Source: Desulfurococcales archaeon
GTDB lineage: Archaea > Thermoproteota > Thermoprotei_A > Sulfolobales > Desulfurococcaceae
Assembly (NCBI GenBank): GCA_027022365.1
Contig: JALVYU010000031.1
Location: forward strand, 124,001 to 188,000
DNA: 64,000 nt
Direction of reading: 5' to 3'
The position numbers were made by a program, and so were the translations under genes. Positions 26,489 to 34,928 of this stretch are shown here, piece by piece. Position 1 is the stretch's first letter. Each line of letters begins with the position of its first letter. The notes beneath the pieces are model-generated. The model saw only the letters and a program-made list of their open reading frames with translations, was not told the origin of the DNA and ran no database searches.

Positions 26489-27316
26489 GTGTCGGCCTTG
26501 TCTCTGATAAGACCCCCTGAAGGATACAGGTATATCTTGTTTATTAGCTTCGATCTAGATGCTGAGTCTGCAGAAATATATAGGGGAGCCGATCCAAACA
26601 CTCTCAGCCGTGGAAGATTCTCTGTCTACCGTGGAGTATACAAGATCCTAGATCTCCTCAAAAAGTATGGCGTCCACGTAACCTTTTTCGCTCCATCATG
26701 GGTTGTTGAGAGATATCCCGCGGTGATCGAGGCCATTTTATCGGGGGAACATGAGATCGCTGCTCATGGCTACCTGCATGAGAGGCTTGACCAGCTGAGC
26801 CTCGAGGATGAGGAAGAGATCTTTAGGAGAACTGATGAGATATTCAGAGACGTCGTTGGCGAGAGACCGCAAGGGTTCAGAAGCCCGTACTGGAGGTGGA
26901 GCAGGAACACTATAGAAGTCCTCTTGAGACACAGATATAGGTACGACAGCAGTTTGATGGACGACGAGATACCCTACCTCTTAAGGCATGGAGAAGGCTC
27001 TCTATACGAGTACCCAGTGGATTGGAGGCTTGACGATTGGCCGTACCTCGAGTACTATAGGAGCCTAACTCCACGACAATTGCTGGAGCAATGGCTTGAA
27101 GAAATCAGGTACGCCGAGAACGTTACTGGCTATGTATCAATAACAATGCACCCCCAATGCATAGGAAGGGGTGCTAGGATAAAGGTTCTCGAGAAACTAT
27201 TGGATCACGCCACGAGGACAGGTGCATGGATACCCCGCGGCAAAGACTTAGCGGAACACCTCGAAAGACTTCACGGGAACAGAGAGGTCGTAGTGCACGA
27301 GTACGTTGAGTACTAG
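26489..27316 (+). CDS. Polysaccharide deacetylase family protein
   Basis: A 275-residue NodB-type carbohydrate esterase that removes an acetyl or similar group from a sugar or related substrate. ISFDLDAES supplies the catalytic/metal Asp pair, HGYLHERLD supplies the metal histidines, and GFRSPYWRWS is the third motif. No signal peptide is seen, so it probably acts in the cytoplasm. GTG 26489 is the likely start. A GC-rich non-coding stretch follows it. Confidence 0.85.
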   Translation: MSALSLIRPPEGYRYILFISFDLDAESAEIYRGADPNTLSRGRFSVYRGVYKILDLLKKYGVHVTFFAPSWVVERYPAVIEAILSGEHEIAAHGYLHERLDQLSLEDEEEIFRRTDEIFRDVVGERPQGFRSPYWRWSRNTIEVLLRHRYRYDSSLMDDEIPYLLRHGEGSLYEYPVDWRLDDWPYLEYYRSLTPRQLLEQWLEEIRYAENVTGYVSITMHPQCIGRGARIKVLEKLLDHATRTGAWIPRGKDLAEHLERLHGNREVVVHEYVEY

Positions 27317-27420
27317 GTAGGGAACAGGCGGTCAGGGCGCGACCTCCCCCCTCATAGCCGCTCGTAGGGGGCTCGGGCCAGGGCAGAGCTCCTCATCCCA
27401 CATGCCAGTATATTACTATG
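27317..27420. other. GC-rich non-coding segment, possible structured RNA
   Basis: This segment is much richer in G and C than nearby intergenic DNA. It has several short self-complementary stretches, including CCCCC/GGGGG flanking a loop (about 27345-27370). In AT-rich hyperthermophiles stable RNAs often stand out this way. I do not see a tRNA, SRP or box C/D pattern and cannot assign an RNA class or strand. Confidence 0.3.
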
Positions 27421-27437
27421 CCACCAAACATGTTTTT

Positions 27438-27456
27438 CTGGCCACAGACTGGCCAG
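27438..27456. repeat. Perfect 7-bp inverted repeat upstream of a three-gene operon
   Basis: CTGGCCA (27438-27444), a five-base spacer, then TGGCCAG (27450-27456). It lies just before an A-rich TATA-like element (about 27463-27471) and about 60 bases before ATG 27515, a location suited to a regulator-binding site. Confidence 0.5.
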
Positions 27457-27514
27457 ACCCGATTAAAAAAATAGTTATCCATGAACAACATACGTAAAGT
27501 AATGGTGATAAAAC

Positions 27515-27940
27515 ATGTGCCCGGAAGAAAAACGTGTTGAGCCCGGAAACAAGGGCTCAGAAGCCAAAGAACTAAGAGAGATCTTCGACGCGATAGCAGG
27601 CTTCATAAAACAGATCAAGACTGAGCTCAAAGAACTATTCATGGTGAGCTTCGAGGCGCTCAACGGAGAGAAGCTCGGGGAAGAAGTAGCCAAGTTCTAT
27701 AACTCTCTCGTAGAGAAAGGTGTACCAAAAGAGCTAGCAGAGAAAATGACTATGGAGTTCTTCCATAAAAGGCTTGAAGCAGTACCCGATCTTGGAAAGC
27801 TATTATCAAGCCTCAAAGTATTCAGCGGTAAGAAGGGAGGGACACCAATGCAGGGCGGATTAAAGCCCGATATTGTTCTTAAAATTGGTAAGGAGAGAAA
27901 GGAGGAAAGAGAAGAGGAGGAACATAGGAAAGAAGACTAG
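27515..27940 (+). CDS. Helical charged protein of unknown function
   Basis: A 141-residue protein that I do not recognise. The N-terminus is acidic and polar, the middle (about 20-105) is predominantly amphipathic helix (ELREIFDAIAGFIKQIKTEL; then EVAKFYNSLVEKGVPKELAEKMT), and the C-terminus is a very charged Lys/Glu/Arg tail. No enzymatic motif or signal peptide is visible. It is the first gene of a three-gene operon with a winged-helix protein and a membrane-associated protein. It could be a bridging or assembly factor, but this is conjecture. Confidence 0.6.
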   Translation: MCPEEKRVEPGNKGSEAKELREIFDAIAGFIKQIKTELKELFMVSFEALNGEKLGEEVAKFYNSLVEKGVPKELAEKMTMEFFHKRLEAVPDLGKLLSSLKVFSGKKGGTPMQGGLKPDIVLKIGKERKEEREEEEHRKED

Positions 27941-27981
27941 CGATTAAAGCTCTTTTTAATGCTGGTTGGCAGGGAACGTGG

Positions 27982-28413
27982 GTGGCATTGACCAATAGAG
28001 AAGACAGGCTTGAACGGCTTGAAAAACTCGTAGAAACAATACTTTATAAGTTAGAACAAATAGAGTCTATGTTAAGATCAACTGGAGACCCGGAATTAAT
28101 GATAGCAGCAGAACTAGTATCTGCTTTTTCCCTGCCGGCCACAAAATCTCTTGAAGCAGCCTCTATAGTCATGGATATTATGAAAAAGATCAGGCTACCG
28201 GATCCCATCAGTAGAGCAATCGTTGAGGTCATGTCGACATGCGAGCCCCTAACCATATCCGAGATAACCAGGAGAGTACGAGAACTGAGAGGAAAGGCGT
28301 CCCGAAGGATAATCAGGGAACGCCTGAAGAGGCTCGAAGAAAAACAAATAGTAGTACAAACCGGGGAGAAAAGAAGGCACTACATTCTAAGAAAATGCCT
28401 GGAAAAACGGTGA
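27982..28413 (+). CDS. Winged-helix DNA-binding protein with N-terminal coiled coil
   Basis: A 143-residue protein. Residues about 5-35 form a Leu-rich coiled coil (EDRLERLEKLVETILYKLEQ), and the C-terminal half (about 78-143) shows a winged helix with PLTISEITRRVRELRGKASRRIIRERLKRLEEK as a recognition-helix region and a basic C-terminal wing (here identified by position, not full sequence). GTG start at 27982. It is probably a transcription regulator of its own operon, perhaps through the palindrome at 27438. Its end overlaps the next gene by 19 bases. Confidence 0.7.
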   Translation: MALTNREDRLERLEKLVETILYKLEQIESMLRSTGDPELMIAAELVSAFSLPATKSLEAASIVMDIMKKIRLPDPISRAIVEVMSTCEPLTISEITRRVRELRGKASRRIIRERLKRLEEKQIVVQTGEKRRHYILRKCLEKR

Positions 28414-28679
28414 TATCAGCGGCAGGAATACTTCTCAGACTAATATGGCAGCTCGCCACACTACTATTAGAGCTCAAAGCGACCCTCTGGATTAAGAAGA
28501 TGATCTATAAGCGGAGATTCAAAGAAAAAATCAAAAACCTGCCTCCATCTCTACAGGAGGAACTAGTAAAATACTATGAAGAAAGAATAGACAAATACAC
28601 AATAAACCTAAAAGAAGTAACAAGGATGATGAGCTCGGGAAAACAGAGGCTAATCGATGAAGAAGGTCTTGAGTACTGA
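28395..28679 (+). CDS. Small membrane-associated protein, unknown function
   Basis: A 94-residue protein. ATG 28395 is preferred because it overlaps the end of the winged-helix gene; the longer frame back to 28239 is only its out-of-frame shadow. Residues about 5-32 are hydrophobic (ISAAGILLRLIWQLATLLLE), suggesting one membrane helix, and the rest is a charged helical domain (SLQEELVKYYEERIDKY). I do not recognise it. Last gene of the three-gene operon. Confidence 0.6.
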   Translation: MPGKTVISAAGILLRLIWQLATLLLELKATLWIKKMIYKRRFKEKIKNLPPSLQEELVKYYEERIDKYTINLKEVTRMMSSGKQRLIDEEGLEY

Positions 28680-29087
28680 ACATATTATATAAAATTATTT
28701 TGAATAAAGGTTTATTTGATTGTTCTAAAAAACGACTGGCTTCAACTTGTTTTTAATTTTACTCTTTCATTTCCTTGTAGAAGCTATAGTGAAACATTCC
28801 CCACAAATGCAGAATACAATGGTCTCTAATATGGAGAAATCGTACCTCATGTTTAATAGTTAGTTTACAACAGGTAAAGTATTGGCGGCCAGAAATAAGT
28901 CGTGTAACAACGGCTTACGGAGCTCTTAGAGTTCATGGGCTTAACAGCTCAATATCTCTAAGGGTCACCGGACGCTATCTCTGTACCATGAGGTTAGTCC
29001 CTTATGGGATAGAGATCCTCTGTATGAGTAGTTCATCTGGTTGTGATGAAAAATATTATTACCACGTTATGAATAATTTATAATTTG
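28680..29087. other. About 400 bases without a gene; two inverted repeats near its right end
   Basis: The left part is AT-rich and contains T-runs that may end the upstream operon. Further right, CTTAGAG (28925-28931) pairs with CTCTAAG (28956-28962), and ATCTCT (28977-28982) pairs with AGAGAT (29011-29016) around an inner CCAT/ATGG pairing, giving a long hairpin. No tRNA or known RNA motif was recognised. A promoter for the gene at 29088 probably lies in 29050-29062. Confidence 0.4.
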
Positions 29088-29603
29088 ATGGCAGGCTTGA
29101 ATATCAGATTAGTTCTGCTCACGATCTTTTTGCTCTTCGTTATCACGGGCTCGCTCATAGTTCTCGAAATTAATAGAAATGTTGTGATAAACCCCTACAA
29201 GAAGTATGTTGTTGTAAAGAAATATGATGATTGGGAGGTAATCTCTTGGCTGGAGCCTGAGAACATATTCCCTAATCAGAACTTTGTGATCGGTACAACG
29301 ATAAAGTATCTTGGTACCAAGACTTATAGGGCGTACGTGGTTTTCCCGATAGCGCACGAGATCACTGTTAGGAACGCCGAGAACGGCAGTATAGTTTATT
29401 CTTTTGTGGCTCCGACTATTACTCGTTTAGAGACCATTAAGCCGGGCACCACGTATAATTTCTCCATAGCGATAGGCCCCGGCCCTCATGCAATTAATCA
29501 TGTCTTTGCGCCGGGAAAATATATTGTCGAGTTAAAAGTAATAGTTCCCGCCACTAATTCTTCGGGCGTGGTCGATATTAATCTAAGGCTTAATGTGAGG
29601 TAG
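29088..29603 (+). CDS. Secreted or membrane-anchored beta-rich protein, unknown function
   Basis: A 171-residue protein starting at ATG 29088, probably from a short or leaderless transcript. Residues about 6-26 are a hydrophobic signal/anchor (LVLLTIFLLFVITGSLIVL); the remainder is beta-strand-like with NxS/T sites and resembles an Ig-like or adhesion module. No enzymatic motif. I do not recognise the family. Confidence 0.65.
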   Translation: MAGLNIRLVLLTIFLLFVITGSLIVLEINRNVVINPYKKYVVVKKYDDWEVISWLEPENIFPNQNFVIGTTIKYLGTKTYRAYVVFPIAHEITVRNAENGSIVYSFVAPTITRLETIKPGTTYNFSIAIGPGPHAINHVFAPGKYIVELKVIVPATNSSGVVDINLRLNVR

Positions 29604-29632
29604 TAGTACAACAATGGATCATATTTAAAACA

Positions 29633-31339
29633 TTATTTTTCACGGCTTTCCTCCATGAGCTCAACTATTCGGAGCAAGGTCTTCCCCGCATCAGTGAGGC
29701 TATAGCTTTTTCCTAGGAACTTTGCCTTTCTCGCTATGATGAGCGCTGTTTTAACAGTATCTATGTCCAGCTTGGTCTCGTTCACAAGTCTTGCTATATC
29801 GTCCGTTCCTATTTCCTGTATCTTCATCAGTACCTTGATTAGCGGCGGATATATGGGTGTGGCAATACCTTTCTCGACACCCATCAATACCTGTTTCAGC
29901 ATTTCGCCGATATCTGTAAGTATTATGTAGCCTATCGGGGTTGTCTTGACATAGCCTCTTGTCTCGAGCTTATCCAGTACTATGTTTATGTCCTCACCAT
30001 ATCTCTTGAAGGAATCTATGATTAGTTCTCTCGGTAGGCTTTTGCCTACAGGGAGCCTTCTTATAATCAATGCTTCGAGGCCTGTGAGGAACAAGTTCTT
30101 CTCAGCACTCCTCGATGCTCTCTGGAGAGCTAAGCCGTACTTTGTCGGGCCCCCCGATCCGAGAATTCCTTGATCCTTGGCTATACTGATCCATTTCTCT
30201 AGAGGTCCTCTACATGCGTCAGCCTCTATAAGGCTCCTTGAGGCCAGTACTGATACGGGCTTAGATTGACCAGCACGAATTATTTCGTCTGCGTATTTAG
30301 TGGTCTTGAATGTTTCCTTCTTATTGAATTCTATGCGTTCTACGAGACCCATGGATTCTAAGTGGTAGAGGGTTAGCGTTATGCTATAGTATTCGCCGCA
30401 CCACTTGTTCTCCAGAATCTCTTTGAGCTTTTTAAGGGTTGGCGCTTCTTCGGGATTGTATTCGGTTTTCTTCCACTGCTCAACAATCTTCTTCAGTAGA
30501 AGGAGCTCCTTGGAGGATATACTGTACGGCGGGGTCTCTTCAGGTCGGCTTAGTAGCTTCCAGGCCCTGATAACTTGTTTTGCAGCCCTTGTCAAGGATC
30601 CCGTTCCTGAGACATAGCCTATTTTGCCTATTATACTTCTGATCTCGCCAGGTATATCCTCGCCTTTCTCGAGCCTGAGCAAAGCTTCGTATATAGTCTT
30701 GTTCAGAAGAACAGGTACCGGGGCATCAATATTTAGCTCCCTAAAAGCAATTCGTAGGAGCCTAGCTGGCTTGGTTAGCGATAAGTAGTGCCCGTACGGC
30801 ACGCTCTTCGTGATAAGCCCCATCGCTTCCAGAGAGTCCAGGAAGCTAGCCATACTATAGAAGCTCTTCTTTGCAGGCCCCTCCGGTACAGAAAGGATCT
30901 CAGCCGCCATCACCTTCGTAATCACTAATCTCTTCTCCATCGAATCAAGTGCTTCAATAACTTCATAGGCTCCGAGGGCTGAACCCTTCTGGAATAAGAA
31001 TCCTCTTTCCTCTACGAGTTTCTGGAGCTCCTCGGGCACGTAGCCGCCTGCCTCGACGCTGGCTTTTAGTATAGTATATATTCTCGAGTCGATCCAAGGA
31101 TCAGTGCTTGGCTTTCCAAGAGAATCCCAGATCTCAAGTATTCTTCTCGCTTGATCAGTTGTCCTGAACTTATCAGTATCCATTAAATCCACTAGTCCCT
31201 GCACATACATATCAATGAGTATCTGGAAATGTTCCTTCTTTGTACCCCCAACTATCTCCTTAACATCCTCAAGCGTAAACCATCCTTTATCCATCTTATT
31301 CTCAAGCACTCGAAGCATCTTCTGGGTGATGTATACCAT
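29633..31339 (-). CDS. Archaeal protein with repeated winged-helix-like units (DUF505-like)
   Basis: A 568-residue protein starting at ATG 31339 after AGGTGA. It seems built from repeated helix-rich modules ending with short phrases such as LTDAGKTLLRI and LTDIGEMLKQV, which look like the ends of winged helices. From memory it resembles the archaeal DUF505 family, but I could not check this. No catalytic or membrane motif is seen. It may bind DNA or RNA through several winged helices; its role is unknown. Confidence 0.6.
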   Translation of the reverse strand: MVYITQKMLRVLENKMDKGWFTLEDVKEIVGGTKKEHFQILIDMYVQGLVDLMDTDKFRTTDQARRILEIWDSLGKPSTDPWIDSRIYTILKASVEAGGYVPEELQKLVEERGFLFQKGSALGAYEVIEALDSMEKRLVITKVMAAEILSVPEGPAKKSFYSMASFLDSLEAMGLITKSVPYGHYLSLTKPARLLRIAFRELNIDAPVPVLLNKTIYEALLRLEKGEDIPGEIRSIIGKIGYVSGTGSLTRAAKQVIRAWKLLSRPEETPPYSISSKELLLLKKIVEQWKKTEYNPEEAPTLKKLKEILENKWCGEYYSITLTLYHLESMGLVERIEFNKKETFKTTKYADEIIRAGQSKPVSVLASRSLIEADACRGPLEKWISIAKDQGILGSGGPTKYGLALQRASRSAEKNLFLTGLEALIIRRLPVGKSLPRELIIDSFKRYGEDINIVLDKLETRGYVKTTPIGYIILTDIGEMLKQVLMGVEKGIATPIYPPLIKVLMKIQEIGTDDIARLVNETKLDIDTVKTALIIARKAKFLGKSYSLTDAGKTLLRIVELMEESREK

Positions 31340-31456
31340 GTGCTTCACCTAGCAATTCCATATTTCGTTGTACTATTTATATAGTTTATCATGATATGAT
31401 ACAATTGATTTTGATAAAATAATATTATACAATTATTATTACAAAGAAAAATTATC

Positions 31457-32275
31457 CTATATAGAATTAGCAAGTCTAATAATAGATGATGCAACAACAT
31501 CGGGCTTCTCATAGAGGATCATGTGCCCAGCGTCTTCGAGGATAATCAGTTTGGAGCTGGGTATAAGCTCATTTATCTTCTCAGCGACCTCGGGAGATGT
31601 AACTACATCGTCTCTTCCAACAATAATTTCGGCCTTGACACGAGTCTCTCTTAGTTTTTCAGGAGCCCTCCAACCATCAAAAAATCTAGAGTACCTGAAC
31701 ACATGTGGCGGCAAACTCTCAATATACTTGGTGTTATCCCACATGAAATCCTTGAAGATCTTGTTCGGGGTTCTAGGGCTGAAAAATATTTTCCGGTAAA
31801 ACCTTCTCGTCAACGGGTTGTTACTGAAGAATAATGGCTTCCAAAACAGTGGCGGCATATGAACTATTATCTTATCAATAAAATCCATTTTCAACTCGTA
31901 GGGAGGCCCGACAAGAAGCGTTGCTGGTATATCATTGTACTTAGCAATATACTCCATGGCAACTACGCATCCGAAGCTGTGCCCCGCGACAAGAGTCATA
32001 GCCGGATCAAGATCCAGCGACTCCATAATACCCCTAAGATCCTCCACATAATCATCAATACTTACAACCTTGGGCTTCTCAGAGCTACCATAACCCCTCA
32101 TATCTGGAACAACAACCGTATAGTTCTTCGTCTCTAGAAACCCTAGCACATGCTTCCAGTTATTCATCTGGCCAGGCATTCCATGCAATAATATAATGTT
32201 AGGATTGCTCCCTCTTCTTAGTAAGATCTTGAGTCTTACCCCATTAATGGTTAGATATACTATTTTGGGCTTCAA
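31457..32275 (-). CDS. Alpha/beta hydrolase
   Basis: A 272-residue hydrolase of the lipase/esterase/proline-iminopeptidase fold. Oxyanion-side HGMPGQ, nucleophile elbow GHSFGC (about residues 97-102), catalytic Asp in GRDDVV (about 223-228) and His in EDAGH (about 247-251) are in the expected order. The substrate is unknown. TTG start at 32275; the transcription unit seems to be monocistronic. Confidence 0.85.
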   Translation of the reverse strand: MKPKIVYLTINGVRLKILLRRGSNPNIILLHGMPGQMNNWKHVLGFLETKNYTVVVPDMRGYGSSEKPKVVSIDDYVEDLRGIMESLDLDPAMTLVAGHSFGCVVAMEYIAKYNDIPATLLVGPPYELKMDFIDKIIVHMPPLFWKPLFFSNNPLTRRFYRKIFFSPRTPNKIFKDFMWDNTKYIESLPPHVFRYSRFFDGWRAPEKLRETRVKAEIIVGRDDVVTSPEVAEKINELIPSSKLIILEDAGHMILYEKPDVVASSIIRLANSI

Positions 32276-32491
32276 AACAACACCACATTATATTATTTAC
32301 GGTTTAATTATAAGGGTTTAATATTACTATGTTATCGATGATTTTTTATCTCGAACCACTACTATCTACGGAGCATCTTAATCTGGATAAGCTATTCGGA
32401 GTTATTAAAATAGTGATATGATGATTTGTGATACAAAGATGGTTCTCTTGTAATTAAACCCGAGCTAATAATAGATCTAATGAAGTAAAAC

Positions 32492-33157
32492 GTGGTGAGA
32501 GCCTTATTGTATGATAATGAGTATACTCAAGAGCTAGAGAAGGTCTTGTACAGGGTTTCAAAGACCCTTTTAAGATATTATTATGTCACGCTCGGAATAG
32601 TCTACATATGTTGGGCTATATGGGTATCCTTGATGCTTTTAGTTATGTTGATTGTGGCTTTCACCGGCGTCCCTTACTATGTTTATTACTCTATCATGAT
32701 ACCGTCCTGGCTCGTTATGCTTGTATTGAATTTCAAGAAAATTCCTGAAGTTATTAGAGGCACTGTCTCATTATCAGGGAGACCCATGGAGTTACAGATC
32801 CTCGCTAGGAGGATCCGTAGGCTCAGCTCTATATTCTGGATAGCTGGAGTTATAGTATATATCGTTATGATCGTTATAATACCATTGATTAATAAATCAT
32901 ACATAAATACTTCGTCGGCCTCGGGATTAATAGTATTGCTAGCAACAGGTAATCTAGGAATATTTTATTCTCTCAAGAAATATAGTGGCATGTGTATCAA
33001 AATACCAGTTATAATTGTCTTAGGAATGTATATTGCAGCCCTACTGCTTTTCGCTATAAGTGGAGCCGTCATTTTCATTTGGAGCTATGCCGTGAGTGTA
33101 TTAGTGGTTTCATATTTATCGTTTGCACTATATTGTCTCCTATTATCTATAAGGTGA
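32492..33157 (+). CDS. Polytopic membrane protein, unknown function
   Basis: A 221-residue membrane protein with about six predicted helices, for example around residues 28-60, 66-87, 115-135, 140-160, 167-188 and 190-220, and a short N-terminal cytosolic part. I do not recognise it. It precedes a winged-helix gene by 14 bases and is probably in the same transcript. GTG 32492 is the likely start. Confidence 0.65.
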   Translation: MVRALLYDNEYTQELEKVLYRVSKTLLRYYYVTLGIVYICWAIWVSLMLLVMLIVAFTGVPYYVYYSIMIPSWLVMLVLNFKKIPEVIRGTVSLSGRPMELQILARRIRRLSSIFWIAGVIVYIVMIVIIPLINKSYINTSSASGLIVLLATGNLGIFYSLKKYSGMCIKIPVIIVLGMYIAALLLFAISGAVIFIWSYAVSVLVVSYLSFALYCLLLSIR

Positions 33158-33171
33158 CCTGTTTTACAGCG

Positions 33172-33504
33172 ATGATGCGTATGAGAGACTCTACAAAGAA
33201 AATCATTGAACTACTCAGGAAAAGAGGATTTAGCTCTTCTATCAGATTGGGTATTATGATCTATCTCCTGGCTAAGAAAAAAGTGTTCTTCATGGATATG
33301 GTGAGCGATCTTAATATCACTCCTGGAAATCTATGGAGCCACTTGATCAAGCTTCAAGAGGAGGGATACGTAGAGATCAAGTATGTTTTATCAGGCCGTC
33401 CGAGAAGACTAGTAGTTCTAACAAATAAAGGAGCTGATGAAATACTGTGTCTTCTCAATGAGATAACAAAAATACTAAACCTACTAGGTGTCAATGAAAC
33501 TTAA
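33172..33504 (+). CDS. Winged-helix transcriptional regulator (PadR/MarR-like)
   Basis: A 110-residue DNA-binding protein with a classic winged helix: helix 3 in the ITPGNLWSHLIKLQEEGYV region and a basic wing with SGRPRRLVVLT. A C-terminal helix could dimerise. ATG 33172 is likely, with 33181 also possible. It follows the membrane protein gene with AAGGTGA overlapping the previous stop. It probably regulates this pair. Confidence 0.75.
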   Translation: MMRMRDSTKKIIELLRKRGFSSSIRLGIMIYLLAKKKVFFMDMVSDLNITPGNLWSHLIKLQEEGYVEIKYVLSGRPRRLVVLTNKGADEILCLLNEITKILNLLGVNET

Positions 33505-33596
33505 TTAGCAGTATGAGGGAACATAATTGAATTATTTACGTACCTCTAGAGAAGAAAATTAATGCTAGTATCAATCAGGCTCTAGGACGCCCTTAA

Positions 33597-33616
33597 AACC
33601 GGAATCGCGGCCGGTT
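33597..33616. repeat. Inverted repeat AACCGG/CCGGTT upstream of the SAMP gene
   Basis: AACCGG (33597-33602) and CCGGTT (33611-33616) are separated by eight bases and lie before a TATA-like AATATATT (about 33629-33636). It may be an operator or promoter-proximal control site. Confidence 0.35.
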
Positions 33617-33658
33617 CATTAATTACAGACAATATATTCAACATAAATGGGATGAGCA

Positions 33659-33868
33659 TTGGTCAGAGTCAGGGTAAAGATCATAGATACTGATCAAGAG
33701 TGGCTCGTCGAAGCAGAGAACGGAGCCAGGATTAGGGATGTGCTCGAGAAACTGGATCTCAATCCAGAGGAATATATTGTATCTAGGAACGGCGAGGTAG
33801 TGGCTGAGGACGAGGAAGTAGGTGAGGGCGACCTCATAATACTTTACCCGGTGGTCTCAGGTGGTTAG
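33659..33868 (+). CDS. Ubiquitin-like sulfur carrier (SAMP/TtuB/MoaD-ThiS family)
   Basis: A 69-residue beta-grasp protein with the terminal diglycine VVSGG, which is activated as a thiocarboxylate. It follows the archaeal SAMP/TtuB pattern rather than that of a metabolic enzyme. TTG 33659 starts the frame. The stop overlaps the GTG of the tRNA sulfurtransferase gene, so it is probably the sulfur donor for that enzyme; roles in molybdopterin synthesis or protein modification are also possible in archaea. Confidence 0.88.
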   Translation: MVRVRVKIIDTDQEWLVEAENGARIRDVLEKLDLNPEEYIVSRNGEVVAEDEEVGEGDLIILYPVVSGG

Positions 33869-34868
33869 CTGTAGTTTCTGTGGGCGAAAAGCGGTTTATG
33901 TCTCCAAGGCCTTGGGGAGAGCATACTGTAAGAAACACTTCCTAGAATACTTCGACAAGAAGGTCAGACGCACGATCAGGAAGCACAGGATGTTCAGCGA
34001 GAAAGAAACAATAATTGTAGCCGTTTCCGGTGGAAAAGACTCTCTCGCTCTCCTCCACTACTTAGTAAGGCTATCAAAACGCGTCCCTGGCTGGACTATT
34101 AAGGCATTACTCGTGGATGAGGGGATCAGGGGCTACCGCGAGATAACGATAAAGGACTTCCTACGGGTAGTGGATGAACTCGGCGTAGAGTACAGGATCG
34201 TGAGGTTCAAGGACGAGCTGGGATACACGCTTGACGAAATAATAGAGATAGGTAGACGGAAAAAACTGCCCTACCACCCATGCAGCTACTGCGGAGTATT
34301 CAGGAGATACCTGCTCAACAAGGCCGCGAGAGAGATGGGCGGAACAGTTATCGCTACAGCCCATAATCTTGACGACGTGATCCAGACTTACCTGATGAAC
34401 ATAATCAAGAATAGCTGGGAGAAAATAGTCAGGCTAGGCCCGGTGAGCGGTATAACTGGTCATCCTAGATTTGTGAGGAAAGTAAAGCCCTTCTACGAGA
34501 TACTCGAAAAAGAGAGCGCTCTCTACGCCGTCCTGAACAATCTCTACCCGAAATTCGTGGAGTGCCCATATGCCCAGCAGAGTATGCGCTGGTATCTACG
34601 AAAATACATTAATAACCTCGAGGAAATGTATCCTGGGACCAAATACTCTATGTTACGGAGTCTCCTCCGGATAATACAGCTCCTAGAGGACAAGACAAAC
34701 AAGATCATAGAGGGCGAGATCAGGAGCTGCCGAATATGCGGGGAACCAGCATCCCACGATCTATGCAGGGCATGTACATACAGGCTAGAACTGGGAATCA
34801 TGGACGAAAAAGGCAATATTATCAGGAACATAGATACAGGAGCTTCAGGGAACCAGCTACCTAGATAA
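33861..34868 (+). CDS. ttuA: tRNA 2-thiolation protein (TtuA/Ncs6/CTU1 family)
   Basis: A 335-residue tRNA thiolase that adds sulfur to a tRNA uridine. N-terminal zinc-binding residues are in CSFC and AYCKKH, the PP-loop is SGGKDS (about residues 56-61), CSYC (about 142-145) and VECPY supply cluster ligands, and the C-terminus has another zinc-binding pair (CRICG and CRACTY). This is the TtuA/Ncs6 arrangement; distinguishing U54 from U34 activity needs more data. It is coupled to a SAMP-like carrier gene by overlap. Confidence 0.88.
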   Translation: MVSCSFCGRKAVYVSKALGRAYCKKHFLEYFDKKVRRTIRKHRMFSEKETIIVAVSGGKDSLALLHYLVRLSKRVPGWTIKALLVDEGIRGYREITIKDFLRVVDELGVEYRIVRFKDELGYTLDEIIEIGRRKKLPYHPCSYCGVFRRYLLNKAAREMGGTVIATAHNLDDVIQTYLMNIIKNSWEKIVRLGPVSGITGHPRFVRKVKPFYEILEKESALYAVLNNLYPKFVECPYAQQSMRWYLRKYINNLEEMYPGTKYSMLRSLLRIIQLLEDKTNKIIEGEIRSCRICGEPASHDLCRACTYRLELGIMDEKGNIIRNIDTGASGNQLPR

Positions 34869-34928
34869 CAATTAAACATATCACTAAGTCACTGTTAATA
34901 ACCAGTTATAGCTCAGAAATAATACAAT

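Noticed and set aside
28239-28394. N-terminal extension of the 94-residue protein
   Set aside because: It overlaps the winged-helix gene out of frame and is charged and of low complexity; ATG 28395 gives a sensible coupled start.
29043-29049. GTGATGA box C-like motif
   Set aside because: No D box follows; the region is a promoter for the gene at 29088.
32410-32430. ATGATGA box C-like motif for a C/D guide RNA
   Set aside because: No matching CTGA box at a suitable distance.
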